Source of the DNA: Parus major
Lineage: Eukaryota; Chordata; Aves; Passeriformes; Paridae
NCBI RefSeq assembly: GCF_001522545.3
Contig: NC_031796.1
Span: forward strand, 1,475,382-1,539,381
Direction: 5' to 3'
Length of the DNA stretch: 64,000 nucleotides
Below, one piece after another: positions 1 to 10,139 of this stretch. The first letter of the stretch is position 1, and each line of letters begins with the position of its first letter. Made by a program: the position numbers and the translations under genes. Under the pieces are notes generated by a model, which was not told the origin of the DNA, did not search any database, and was given only the letters and a program-made list of their open reading frames with translations.

Positions 1-1079
1 CCAGGCACCCCAGCAGCGGTGCGGGGAAGCCGGAGGTGCAAGGACTTCCAGCCTGGCCGGAGAGGCTTCAGGCTGATGCCCTCACACCCCTGCAGGCACA
101 AGGCTGGCGCAGGTCACCCTGTCCCGTCCCCAGCAGCAGCAGTGCCCTCCTGAGCTCCTCTCCCAGCTCACATCTCCCCGCGTCGCTCGTATGACAGCCC
201 ACGTTTACCTTCTCCGGGCAACTCCCAGCAACATTTCAGCATTATCCTTTCATCTGTGCTGTAAACCTGATTAATTAAGCTAATCACTCAGCTAGCGCAA
301 TTAGAGCACTCTCTCCTCTCCAAACATCAGACAAACAGCCAAGTTTCGCTCCCCCCGCCGTTTCCCGGTGCGGATGTCCGCTGTCAGGGGCTCAGCTGGG
401 AACCCCCGGTCGCACTGTGCCCAGCACCCCTAACCCATGGGGGGGATGTCTGGGTGATGTCAGGTCACCCGCATCCTCCTCGGCCCTCTCAGCCCCCAGA
501 CCTCAAATGCCCGGCGGGGGGCAGGGGTAGTCCCGGCCCCGCGGGCACGGACGGCGATGTCGAGGCGATCCGAGGTGGCCTCGAGAGCAACACGCGGTGT
601 CCCCAGGTGCGACTCTGGGCACGGAGCAACCCAGTTTGCGTAAGAGCCCCACAGCACCGGGCGAGCTCCGTGCCAGGGCCTCGCCCGCCCAGCGGCAGCT
701 CCGGGCGGGGCCGGGGACAGAGTCACCGCCTCGCACAGGAGCGCGGAGCCGCGACTCCCAAAGTGGCTCCCGCGGCACTGGGAAGGGGCCGGGACAGCCC
801 AGGGCAGCCCATGCGGGAAGCGCCGGGGACCCGCCCAGCTGGTCCCGCGCAGGACCGGCCGAGCCCACGGGCAGCACCCGGGGAGCCCTGCCCCAGACGG
901 CGGCAGCGGGGCCGAGCCGGGACGCCCGGTACTGCCCAGCCCGGACACCCAGGTCCTCCCCGCCCCGAGCGCGGCCGCTCCCCAGCCCCGCACGGTGGAG
1001 TCCGCACGGCCCCGGTACAGCCCAGCCCGGAACGACCGACGGCCACGGCCCTGGCCCCGTTCCGGCTGCCCCAACTCTG
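1..1079. other. Non-coding left edge, probably JUP intron 1 side
   Basis: No exon of a recognisable protein is seen on either strand. The long open frames here and up to about 2000 are GC-rich sequence lacking stops, with no family similarity. The first 450 bases hold an AT-rich patch at about 225-310 with several TAAT/ATTA cores. From about 480 rightward the sequence becomes a CpG island. Human synteny puts JUP (minus strand) immediately left of P3H4, so this stretch is probably its first intron. That assignment is inference from gene order only. Confidence 0.3.
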
Positions 1080-1375
1080 CTCACCGGACCGCTCCCCGCC
1101 AGCCCGGTCCTCCAGACCCGTCCTCGCTCACCGGAGCGATCCCTGCCCGGTTCCGCCGGCCTAATGCCGCTCACCGTCGCTCCCCCATGCCCGATGCTCG
1201 CTGTCTCGGCTCCACTCACCGTCGCTCCGCATGCCCGCTGCCCCGCCCCGCTCACCGTCGCTCCCCGTGCCCGGTGCGCCAGTCCCGCTCATCGCGGCTC
1301 CCCATGCCCAGTGCCTCGGCCCCACTCACCGTCCCTCCCCGCCCGTTCCCGGTGCCCCGGCCCCGCTCACCGTCG
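1080..1375 (-). repeat. Minisatellite of eight 5' splice-site-like units
   Basis: Eight copies of a GCTCACCG-type core begin near 1080, 1127, 1170, 1215, 1251, 1289, 1325 and 1366, spaced 36-47 bp apart. Read on the minus strand most copies give GAGCGACG followed by GTGAGC or GTGAGT, a strong 5' splice-site consensus. The copy at 1289 has lost the GT (it reads AT). The spacers are C-rich and carry degenerate ATGCCC motifs. The array sits just downstream, on the minus strand, of the likely first exon of JUP, so it may be a tandem expansion of that exon's donor region. Confidence 0.7.
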
Positions 1376-1489
1376 CTCTCCGCCGCCCGCCCGCTCCTGC
1401 CCGAACAAAAGGCGAGCAGCGCCCCGCGCGCCGCCCCGCCCGCCACAGGCCCCGCCCCCTCGCTGCCCCGTCACCATTGGCTGCTCCGC
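1371..1489 (-). promoter_or_regulatory. Candidate promoter and untranslated first exon (JUP?)
   Basis: On the minus strand a GC-rich segment ends at 1371 in ACG|GTGAGCGG, a good splice donor, and an inverted CCAAT box (ATTGG at 1476-1480) lies about 100 bp upstream. The segment is in a CpG island whose centre is an assembly gap. Plakoglobin (JUP) has an untranslated first exon in mammals and is the expected left neighbour. No coding sequence of JUP is inside the window, so the identity is inferred from synteny only. Confidence 0.3.
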
Positions 1490-1685
1490 NNNNNNNNNNN
1501 NNNNNNNNNNNNNNNNNNNNNNNNNNNNNNNNNNNNNNNNNNNNNNNNNNNNNNNNNNNNNNNNNNNNNNNNNNNNNNNNNNNNNNNNNNNNNNNNNNNN
1601 NNNNNNNNNNNNNNNNNNNNNNNNNNNNNNNNNNNNNNNNNNNNNNNNNNNNNNNNNNNNNNNNNNNNNNNNNNNNNNNNNNNNN
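1490..1685. other. Assembly gap (196 N)
   Basis: A run of N lies in the middle of a CpG island. Flanking sequence on both sides is GC-rich and promoter-like. The true length is unknown. Confidence 0.99.
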
Positions 1686-1713
1686 GGGCGCGACCACGAG
1701 GGGACCACCTGGG

Positions 1714-1721
1714 TGACGTCA
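1714..1721. promoter_or_regulatory. CRE palindrome TGACGTCA
   Basis: A perfect 8-bp CREB/ATF palindrome stands in the CpG island next to the gap. Full CREs in CpG islands are usually promoter-proximal. It could serve the presumed JUP promoter or a transcript running right. No further support is visible. Confidence 0.4.
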
Positions 1722-2227
1722 GTGGGCGCGGCCAGGTGGGGCCGGGACCCTCCCCTGGGCAGGGCCGGGGGCGCGGGGACCCCCGGGCCGTGCGGGGACC
1801 CCCCGGGGCAGCAGCGCGGGGGCGGCAGGAAGAGGCGTTCGGGAAGGGCTCGGGGCTCCTGGAGCCGCGTCAACCCGGTCCCCGCCGGACCGGTCCAGCC
1901 GGGTGCTGCCGCCGCGTCCCGGGCGAAGCCGCCGTCACCCAGTGCCCGAGTCATCCACTGGATACGTCCCAGCCCATCTCAGGACCCCCAGGTGTGGTGA
2001 GCAGGAGGATTCTGCCCCGGTGAGGATGAGGAGGGAGCATCCTGCACCCCCGCTGCCTGTACGGTTCCTGGCACGTCTGGCTGTGAGCGCTGCCAGGCGG
2101 GGATTCTCAGCTCCCAAGGGAGGTGAGAGACAGAGCTTCCACCGCCTCTGCAAGAAAAAGGGAATTGATGGCTGTGCGCTGAGCGGGAGATCCGGAGCAC
2201 AGCGAGAGAGCTCTCGGCACAAGGAAA

Positions 2228-2282
2228 TGGGCACACGGCACAGCACGGCGCGACATGGCACGGCAGGGCACAGCACAGCTCA
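2228..2282. repeat. Short GGCACAGCAC-like tandem repeat
   Basis: Degenerate copies of a roughly 10-bp unit, with variants such as GGCACGGCAG. There is no link to a gene. Confidence 0.5.
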
Positions 2283-2375
2283 GGTGTCAGCCAGAAATCT
2301 CATTCACACTCCCCCCTTGGTCAAGGTCGAGGGTGTCAGGGAAGCGCGACGATGTGTTCATCATGTATGTAACCC

Positions 2376-2425
2376 ATCCCCCTGCATCCCCTGCATCCCC
2401 CTGCATCCCCCTGCATCCCACCTCC
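2376..2425. repeat. CCCTGCATCC tandem repeat
   Basis: About five adjacent copies of a 10-bp unit (TCCCCTGCA/TCCCCCTGCA) in otherwise unremarkable non-coding DNA. Confidence 0.7.
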
Positions 2426-3874
2426 GTGTCCCAAATCAGTCACTCCGTATCCCATCTCTGCACCCCTGGCACTGCCCCGCTCCACTCTTTGTGTCCTGGG
2501 GGACAGAATGGTGGCCATGCTCACTGTCACAGCCACTGCTGGGGTCACAGCACCGCTCCCAGAGCTGCTGCTCCTGCCTGGCACTGCCAGGTGCGATGGG
2601 TGCAGCCAGCACCGGCACATCCAGGGGCTGCAGCTGGGACCAGGGAAGGGACTCTGGGCACCCCAGCTCAAGGCTGCAAGGGGCTTTTTCTGGTGCCAGT
2701 AGATCAGTGGGAGCAAGGAGCTGTCTTCTCCACGTAAGTGTGGGGCTGGGGAGGGGACACGGTGCCCAGGTGTGTGTCAGAGCAGGGCGGAGGCCCCGTG
2801 GGCCCAGTGCCACCCTCGCCCGGCTGTTGGGAAGATTCGCAGGCCTTTGTCCCCTGGGCTGCGGTGCCAGCGCTGGCCTCAGCGCTTCCCTCTCATCCAT
2901 TCGCGAGTGCCACCGGCCACACCCCAGCAGGCTGGCACTCACCCCCTGAGGTGTCTGTGACCCATCGGTGACAAAGCCCACTCCTCCCAGGTGATAGGAC
3001 AGCCCTCTCCCGGCGCAGGGGTGCAGTGGGCGCTCCCTCCCAGCACTGTCTCCCAAGCCCTGAGCTTTGCCCACGGGTCTGGGGGCTCAGCCCCTGCCCC
3101 CCGCCCCGTGCCCTGCAGAGCTGGAAAAGCCCTGGTGAATAGGGGTTCCAGGCAGGGCAGGGTGGGGTGCTGGCAGCCTCTTGCCACCCCCTTCCTTCCA
3201 TTCCCATCCCTTCCCTCCCCCGGGGCCAACGCTGTGATTCAGCCTCTCAGTTTCAGTCCTCGTAGCCAATTTCCATGCCGAGCGGGAACACGGCAGGGAG
3301 GAGCGAGCCACACGCTGCTCGACACCTCCAGCCCAGGACTGGCACAGCCTTGTCAGCACCAACATGACCCCCTGTGAGCCCCAAAACGCCCTGATGCAGG
3401 CAGGAGAGGGGTCATCCCACCCTGCCACCTCCCACCTCCATCGGGGGATGCAGGCTGCACCCTCGGATCCAGGAGCAGGATGCATCCCCAAGGAGCAGTG
3501 TCACAGTGTTGCACCCCAAAACAACCACCAGATCATGCATATCACGCCCCAAAGAGCCATGTGGGGTAGGACATGCTGCCCTTCAGCCCCCTGCAGCCCT
3601 ATACCCCACCTGACACTCCCCTGAACAATGAGGGGGTCATGGATCCAAATTGGGGTCCCCCTCAGAGAACCCAGAGCCTCACAGGAGCCTGGCTGCTCTC
3701 ATGGCCTCCATGGGTCCACAGCCCCAAAAGTTCCCCCAGGTCACCTGTGGGGATGTCCAGGCCTGAACTCATCCCTTCCTCTCCCACAGTGGGGTCTCTC
3801 CCACCCTGAGCTCCTGGATCCCATCGTGGCAGCACGTGGAAGGTGGAGGCAGCCATGAAAAGACCAGTCTGGAT

Positions 3875-3880
3875 TTTATT
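3875..3880 (-). terminator. P3H4: Poly(A) signal of P3H4
   Basis: AATAAA on the minus strand, about 820 bases past the P3H4 stop codon at 4697. It gives a 3' UTR of roughly 840 bases and is the first canonical signal downstream of that stop. Confidence 0.6.
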
Positions 3881-4696
3881 AAAAGTTCAGCACCAGTAAA
3901 TATATAAAAAGAGCAACTGTGCAAGAGGGAAAATCTTAAATTAATGGAGCTTAAGGCTAGAGAGGGCTGGTGTGGCAAAAATTCAAGGCAGGGGCAGGGC
4001 ACAGGCACCACAGCCTCACCAAGCTGCAGTCCCATGGTGACACAGGCACCTGGCACAGCGGGAGTCCCCTGTAGAACCAGGCTGGGGACTCCAAGGGGAC
4101 CTGGGCTATGCCTGGGAGGCTGAAGGAACAGGAGCAGGAGCCTCATGGAGCCACAGGAAGGGGCAGGACCAGCTCCAGCAGCATTGTGCACTGCTCCCAA
4201 AGTCGGGGTAGCCCCCCAAGCCCCTCAAGACAACACAGGGGTCAATCCTGGGGCATCATCCACAGATCCTGGGGAGCAGCTGAGGGACACAGAAAACCCC
4301 AGTGCTGTGAGGCATCACTGCTGGTCGGGGCTCCTGGGGCACTGGGGGCAGGGGTGGCCCAGGCCCCTGGGCAGGCAGGGACGTTCAGGGTGTTCCAGTG
4401 ACAGGAATTGGGCTGTGCCAGGGCAGCAGACATCCAGGTGGTAAAGGCAGCCCTGCTGCAGGATGCTAGGCAGGATCAGCCCCTCCCCATGAGTCTGAGT
4501 TCCTACCAGTGGCTGGGAGGAGCCCAAAGCCCAATGTCCCCAAGATGGCATCACAGAGCCACCACCATCCAGCTCAGCTGGTGCCAGGTGCCCCTTCACC
4601 TGGCTCATCATAGGATCTCTGTAAACAAGGAGAGTTTGATGGCACCAGGGGTGTGGGAAGCAGATCCCCCACCCTTGGCCCCCAGCTCTTGGGGTA

Positions 4697-7600
4697 TCAG
4701 GAACCTTGTTCGTCTTTGTCTCCTTTGGTCTTGGGTTCCTGCCACCACTCTGCGAAGAAGCCCTCCTCGTAGTCACCTTCACCCTCAAACTCGCCATCAG
4801 AGGGCAGGTCCAGCACCTCTGGCCCCTCAGCACCATCCACCTCCATCTGCAGCACAGGAGGGGGCAGGGGAGCTCGGCAGCCTCACCTGCAGTCTCTGCT
4901 CCAGGGCTGCTTTGGAAGGTCCCTGCAGCACCCACACAAACCACCCAACACCCCCAAAAGCACCCCATAGGCACCATCTGCATCCCACGTCGGGCCCAGC
5001 AGGTACCTCATCATCATCCTGCAGGTACTGCCGGGCAAATTCCAGCATCTTCTTCTGAGCGGCCGTCTGGTTGTGGTAGCGCACGGCTTCCTGGGCACAG
5101 CAGGGGAGAGGGGCCGTGTCAGCCCCTCTCTGGTCAGTGCAGGGCCGCAGGATGGGGGGGCTGGGGGGTCCTCACCGGCCGCGGCTCGAAGTCCTCGTCC
5201 CGCAGGCGCCAGCGCTCGCGGTGGAAGCGGTAATAGACCAGGTTCTGCTGCATCACGGTGTCACCCGGGTCGAAGAGCATGTAGCTGGAGACGCTGCGCA
5301 CCGCGTCCTGCACGTCGTTCACTGCGGGGAGCAGCACAGGGTGACACGGGGGTGACAGCCCTCCCAGGGCCCACAGCACCCCGGGGTGCCCCAGGACACC
5401 GTCCCCTGCTCCCATTGCCACTCACACTTGTAGTAAGCGAACTGCAGGTAATGGTACATGGTGGCCACAAACTTCTCCACAAAGTAGCCGCCCACGTTGG
5501 GAGTGAGCTCGGTCTCGCAGTCCACCTTGCACTGCAGCACGCTCACAAGGTGGTCTGGGGGGAGATGCCGGGTGTTGCACCCCTGATCACCTCCCCAGCT
5601 CTGCCGTCCCCCAGCCCTCCACTACCTGCGATGGCAGGGTAGAAGTCCTTGAACTCCTGAAGCTCGTAGGCACCCTCGCAGCCGGCCAGACAATCTTCGT
5701 ACGCCTTGTAGTACTCGGCCAGCGCCTGCTCCATGTCGGCTGCGCTGCTCCGGAAATCCCCGTTGTTGTACAGCTTCACCGACCGCACGAATATTGGCTG
5801 CCAAGGACCACTGCTCAGTGAGGGAGAGCTGCTTCCCTCGGGGTTTGGCAGGACCAGGCGTGCTTCGAGCCCTGGGGAGCTCCTCTCCTGCCCCAGCCCC
5901 TTCCCCTCCTTACCTCATAGGGCTGAGCTTCCAGGTCAACCAGGTATTCATCCACATCCAGCATTGTCCTGTAGTAGTTCAGGTACCTCAAGGTCATCTC
6001 ATGCTTGGGGTTTTTCTGCAGGAAGGTGTGGGCAGCAGACACTGCTTTCTCGATCTTATTTGACTGTGGAGGGAGGAGGAGCCAGTGCAGAGACCTGCTG
6101 CTGGGCAGCCTGGGCCACTGCTGCAGCCAAAGGGGCCTCAGCACCCAGCCAGACCCCTGGGCTGCAGGACAGAGGGGTGATCCTTGTGGGGAACTGCACA
6201 ATCATCCACTGACAGTGGTGAACAGACAGGATCTGGGAACATGGACCTGGCAGGTAACTCCTGTGCCCATGGTGAGCACTGGGACAGCTCAGCCCCTCAT
6301 GAGCCCCCACATCCAGCCAGGAGTGCTCCACGTGGCTTGAGGTGGATCCACGTGGCGTGAGGTGGATCCACATGGTGTGGGTTTGACCCACACATCTGCT
6401 CTTCTCCAACGCTGACATCAGAGCTGGCTGCTGCCCCTGCTGCTTTACAGGCTCTTGGGCTGGAGCTTCAGGGGAGTGAGAGGCAAGGAGGGAGGGTGGA
6501 ATGACCCATCCATGAAATGGGTTTGGGCCAGAGCAGCATGAGGAAAAGGCATTAAGGATGAAGCTAAGCCCTCACCACTGCCAGGTGAGTGGGGCTGCGG
6601 CACTGAGCGCTAAAACAGCACCCACAGTGGCAGGTGGCCAGGGACCAGGACCCTGACCAGAGGACTTCCCCTGCCAGAGACACTCTGGCCAACACACGGG
6701 CACCTGAGCAGGATGCCTGTCTTGGGTTGCAGTGCAAGATGTAACCAAAAGTATGTATTCTATTATCATCTGTTAAAACCTGGTGGGGCAGTGCTCTTTA
6801 TCTGTTCTGTGGCCCATCCTTCATAACTCCTGGGGGATATCTTCTGTTAATGGGCCACTGAGTGTCACTTCGTGACTGATAAAATTACCTCACCCCATTG
6901 TGAGAAGCTCCACCCAGGGGGAGGAGCCAAGCATTCCTACCTGGATATAATCTGAGACTTGGAAAACTGCAGTCAGCCTTACTCTACTGGATTCCCAGAG
7001 GAAGACTGGACCCATCTACACCACCGAGGGACCTTCAGAGGAAAACTACACCCTTCTACAGGATCATTGCTTCAACAGAACCACATCTGTCACTCCAGGA
7101 GCACTGCAGTCACCATTTAATTGGACTGCTACCAACACACTGACCAACAGGGTGTCAGGTTGCATTCTGTCAGTGCTTTTTAGGTTTTTTTTTGTACTAC
7201 TGCATTTTTATTTTTAATTCTCCTAATAAAAACCTGTTATTCCTATTCCCATATCTTTGCCTGAGAACCCCTTGATTTCAAGATTATAATAATTGGGGGA
7301 GCGGGGGGGGGTTTACATTTTTCCATTTCAAGGGAGGCTCCTGCCTTCCTTAGAAGACACCTGTCTTTTCAAACCAAGACAGATGCCTTCTGAAACCTCC
7401 CTCCACAAAACCTCCCTCCACATCTGCACTGTGAAACTGAGCAAGTCTTTCTTTCTTATGGAGCATCCAGACACGTGTCCCATGGCAATCACAGAGGCAC
7501 TGGACCCTCCAGCTCAGGCCCCTCAGCTGGGGCAGCCCCTGTGCACTGTGCCCAGGGAATGCTCTGCCTGTCCAGGGAGACCTTGGGGCACCAGGGCAGC

Positions 7601-8528
7601 ACAAGGTGAGGCAGAGGGACACAAGCACAGGGGCCCCTCAGTCGTTCTGCCTGATGTGTCCCAGATGATGCTGACGTGCCACGGCTCAGGGGCAGGATGG
7701 AGGAGCTGGTGGGGGATGCCAGATGGGGAGTGAGGGGGAAGCTCCTGACAGCAGGGTGCAGGATGGAGGGGAGCCGGGTTCAGAGGGTGCAGAGATAGAC
7801 GGGAGTGGGGCTCAGGGTGGGCAGATCAGAGGGTGCAGGCAGACAGCGTAGGATGGGGGCACAGGATGGAGATGCAGGACTGGGGCGTCGAAGAGGAGGT
7901 ATAGGATGGGTGGCACAGGATGGGGCACGGGATGGGGTGTGCCCAGTCAGGGGGCAGAGTGGAGGAGAGCAGGACGGAGAAGCAGGACCCCCCCCACCCC
8001 CACCCCTTGCCATTTGCACCGCCTCACCTTGAAGAGCGCGTAGTGCAGGTACTGGTAGGGCTGGCGGCGCTGGAAGTCGCGCAGGGTCTGCGCCGGCGGG
8101 TAGCGCAGCTGGAACACGGGCAGCTCCCGTTTGCAGGCGCGCAGGCAGCCGGCGCGGAGCAGCAGCCGCCCGAAGAGCCGCAGCTCCCGCTCCCACTCCC
8201 ACTCGGGGTCCCGCTCCCCGCGGGGCTCCTCGGCGGGATCCTCCCCCGCGGGGGGCTCCCCGGCGCAGCGGCGGTGGCAATGCGCCTCGCTGTCCCGCAG
8301 CAGCCTGTGGAGCCGCAGACTGGCCTCCAGCCCCTCAGCGCTCTCCGCCCATTGCGCGTCCGCGTACCGCTCCAGCGCCCGCGCGTAGGCGCCCTGCAGC
8401 GGCTCCAGCGCGGCCGCGGGGAAGCCGCGCACGCTGTACTGCTCGTACTGCGCCGCGCACAGCCCCGCCGCCAGCACCGCCAGCAGCACGGCCGGCTGCG
8501 GAGCCGGTACCGGCACCGCACCGCCCAT
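4697..8528 (-). CDS. P3H4: Prolyl 3-hydroxylase family member 4 (SC65/LEPREL4), non-catalytic
   Basis: Seven coding exons in transcript order: 8028-8528, 5914-6063, 5626-5797, 5426-5554, 5176-5321, 5007-5090, 4697-4846. They total 1332 nt, or 443 residues (human about 437). All junctions are GT-AG and in frame. Residues 1-26 form a signal peptide with a Leu/Ala core. Four CXXXC motifs typical of the leprecan/CRTAP family occur at residues 84-88, 128-132, 253-257 and 283-287. The protein ends in an acidic tail (EGEGDYEEG) and lacks the 2-oxoglutarate dioxygenase domain of catalytic P3H enzymes. In mammals it is an ER scaffold, working with PLOD1/LH1 and P3H3 in collagen lysine hydroxylation and cross-linking. 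The ATG is the first in-frame one giving a signal peptide. Intron 1 is the longest and carries an LTR. Confidence 0.95.
6328..6380. repeat. Three 20-bp tandem copies with E-boxes
   Basis: About three copies of GAGGTGGATCCACGTGGCGT in P3H4 intron 1. Two copies carry CACGTG and the third is mutated to CACATG. No function is evident. Confidence 0.6.
6718..7381 (+). mobile_element. Solo LTR of an endogenous retrovirus (ERVK-like)
   Basis: A 664-bp element begins TGTCTTGG and ends CCAAGACA, a perfect 8-bp inverted terminal repeat. It is flanked by the direct repeat GATGCC at 6712-6717 and 7382-7387, a 6-bp target-site duplication. A TATA-like motif (about 6946) and a poly(A) signal (AATAAA, 7225-7230) fit a plus-strand LTR. 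No internal retroviral genes are present, so this is a solo LTR left by recombination. Six-base duplications are usual for class II (ERVK-type) elements. The tail near 7310-7381 resembles LTR families I know from songbirds. It lies in P3H4 intron 1, antisense to the gene. Confidence 0.9.
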
Positions 8529-8639
8529 CCCCGCTGCCGCGCACTGCCCGCGCTCCGCGCTCCGCGCCGGGCCCGCGCAGGGGGCGGGCGGCGGGGCTGG
8601 GCGGTGCGAACCGGGAGCGCAGGGTCTTAGTGCGGGTCC

Positions 8640-8790
8640 GCCGGGCCGCGGGAGCGCGCAGGGGAGCGAGGGGGGCGAGGGGGAGCGCGCAGGGGGGCGA
8701 GGGGCGCTCGGGGGTGCGCGCAGGGGAGCTCGGGGAGCGCGCAGGGGAGCGCGCAGGGGAGCTCGGGGGAGCGCGCAGCACGGAGCGAGG
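8640..8790. repeat. G-rich minisatellite upstream of P3H4
   Basis: Degenerate repeats of GGGAGCGCGCAGG and GGGAGCTCGG units, with many G runs of three or more on the plus strand. Its position is 110-260 bp upstream of the P3H4 start codon. The G runs could support quadruplex structure. Confidence 0.7.
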
Positions 8791-9743
8791 GGCCTCAGCA
8801 CCGCCGTGCGCGGGGGACCCTCTAGGCCGGCGGTGCCCGGAGGTGTCGCCGCCGCCGGCCGCTGCCAAGCCCGAGGCCGCACGCCCTGTGCCGTGCCAGA
8901 TCCCGGTCCCAGAGATGTCCCGTGCCAGGCCTCGGCATGGCCGCACTGGCCCCGGCCCAAACCCAGCGCTTTGTCGCTGGCTGGACGGTGGCACTGAGGG
9001 ATGTCCCAGCGCGGGGCAGGAGCCAGGACGCTGCTGAGGTTTCTCCCTGCGGACCAGAGGCTGCTGGCCGGGCCCAGCGCCACACACGACTGGGTGCCAC
9101 CACCCCTGTCAGCACTCACTCGGGGCACTGAGGGCCTGTCCCCACCCCATCGGGAACAGCCCCGTGTCCCCCCGGGCTGCTCCGAGCAGCGCTGAAGGTG
9201 CTCAGCCCCGGTGTGCTGTGTTGGGGGGCTGCAGAGCACCCCGGGCTGAGCTGGGGGAGCTGACGATGCTTTGCTGGAGCTGTTGCTCTCTTTGGCAGCA
9301 GAGCCTCAGAGGAGCTGAGCTGGGATTTGGGTTTGGGTTCACAGCCTGTTGCATTTCCCACCTGGAACTCCCCACAGGACTTGTTTCTTGCCGATGGATT
9401 TGGGGGAGCAGGGATGTGTGGGCAACACCTCTGTGAGCGCTTCAGGCTGTGTTTGGGAAGGGCTGCTAGGAGAATTTCACATTTTTAATCATCGCCATTC
9501 AGTAAAGACTCTGCCAGCAGCTGACTCGTTATTAAAACACTTAATTCCTTTTATTTATTCTCCCAAACTTCTGGGGCTGAGCAGCAGCATCTTGGGCCGG
9601 GTGCAATGAGCTGGCAGCGGCAGAAGAGCAGGAGGAGGAGGAGGCACAGCAGAGTTAGGACTTGGGGCTGGGCCGGGCCTGAAGCCGCACAGCCGCTCCC
9701 CAATGGCTCCGTCAGCTTTTCCTTCGGAGGAAGAACTGCCCAA

Positions 9744-9908
9744 GAAAAAAAGAAAAAAAAAAAAAATAGAGTAAATAATGAGAGGGGAAAAGAAAATAAA
9801 AAAAGAGGAGAGTAAAAAAAAGATGAAAAGGGGGGGCAGGGGGAAGAAGAGAAATTAAAAAAAAAAGGAGGGATAAACCTAAGGGGAAAAACAAAAGAGG
9901 GGAAAGGA
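9744..9908 (+). repeat. 165-bp A/G polypurine tract
   Basis: The plus strand is nearly all purine, with A runs, GAGGGG and GGGGGG blocks and only scattered pyrimidines. It lies about 230 bp upstream of the FKBP10 start codon. Such mirror-like polypurine tracts can adopt triplex structure; that is general knowledge and not shown here. Confidence 0.85.
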
Positions 9909-10139
9909 ATAACCCCTCCCGCCGTGCATGGTTCTCTGCCGCGGTGTCAGCTCAGGCGCGGCGGGGGGAGCGCGGCGGGGCCCGGACACGTCTACAGAAA
10001 TTCCAGGAGGGCCGGGCTGGGCGGGCGGAGGGGAAGGGAAGGGAAAGCCAAGGAAAGGGGCGTCCCGGGCAGGAAAGGGGCGTCCTGAACCCCGCGCCCT
10101 CCTCCTTCCCCCCGCCGGGCCCTTCCGCCGCTCACCGCC

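Larger units (their letters stand above)
1722..3857. other. Gene-free interval left of P3H4
   Basis: The CpG island fades by about 1960. No exon of a recognised gene was found on either strand. Two short tandem repeats occur: GGCACAGCAC-like copies at about 2228-2282 and five CCCTGCATCC-like copies at about 2376-2425. The poly(A) end of P3H4 marks the right border. Confidence 0.6.
8529..10139. promoter_or_regulatory. Shared P3H4-FKBP10 upstream region
   Basis: The start codons of the two divergent genes are 1.6 kb apart. There are two GC-rich patches: one hugs P3H4 exon 1 (about 8030-8900), the other FKBP10 exon 1 (about 9930-10210). Between them lie a G-rich minisatellite and a purine tract, listed separately. 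No other exon is seen. A bidirectional regulatory region is inferred from the geometry and the shared collagen role. Confidence 0.5.

Noticed and set aside
454..2000. Long open reading frames over the left CpG island (up to 467 codons)
   Set aside because: They span the N gap, overlap on both strands, are dominated by Pro/Arg/Gly/Ala and match no family; stop codons are simply rare at this GC content.
4315..4983. 222-codon minus-strand frame over the last P3H4 exon
   Set aside because: It is a shifted frame; the true exon 7 reading (4697-4846) encodes the acidic EGEGDYEEG tail of P3H4.
6712..7387. A complete provirus in P3H4 intron 1
   Set aside because: Only one LTR-length unit lies between the target duplications and no gag, pol or env-like reading frame is present.
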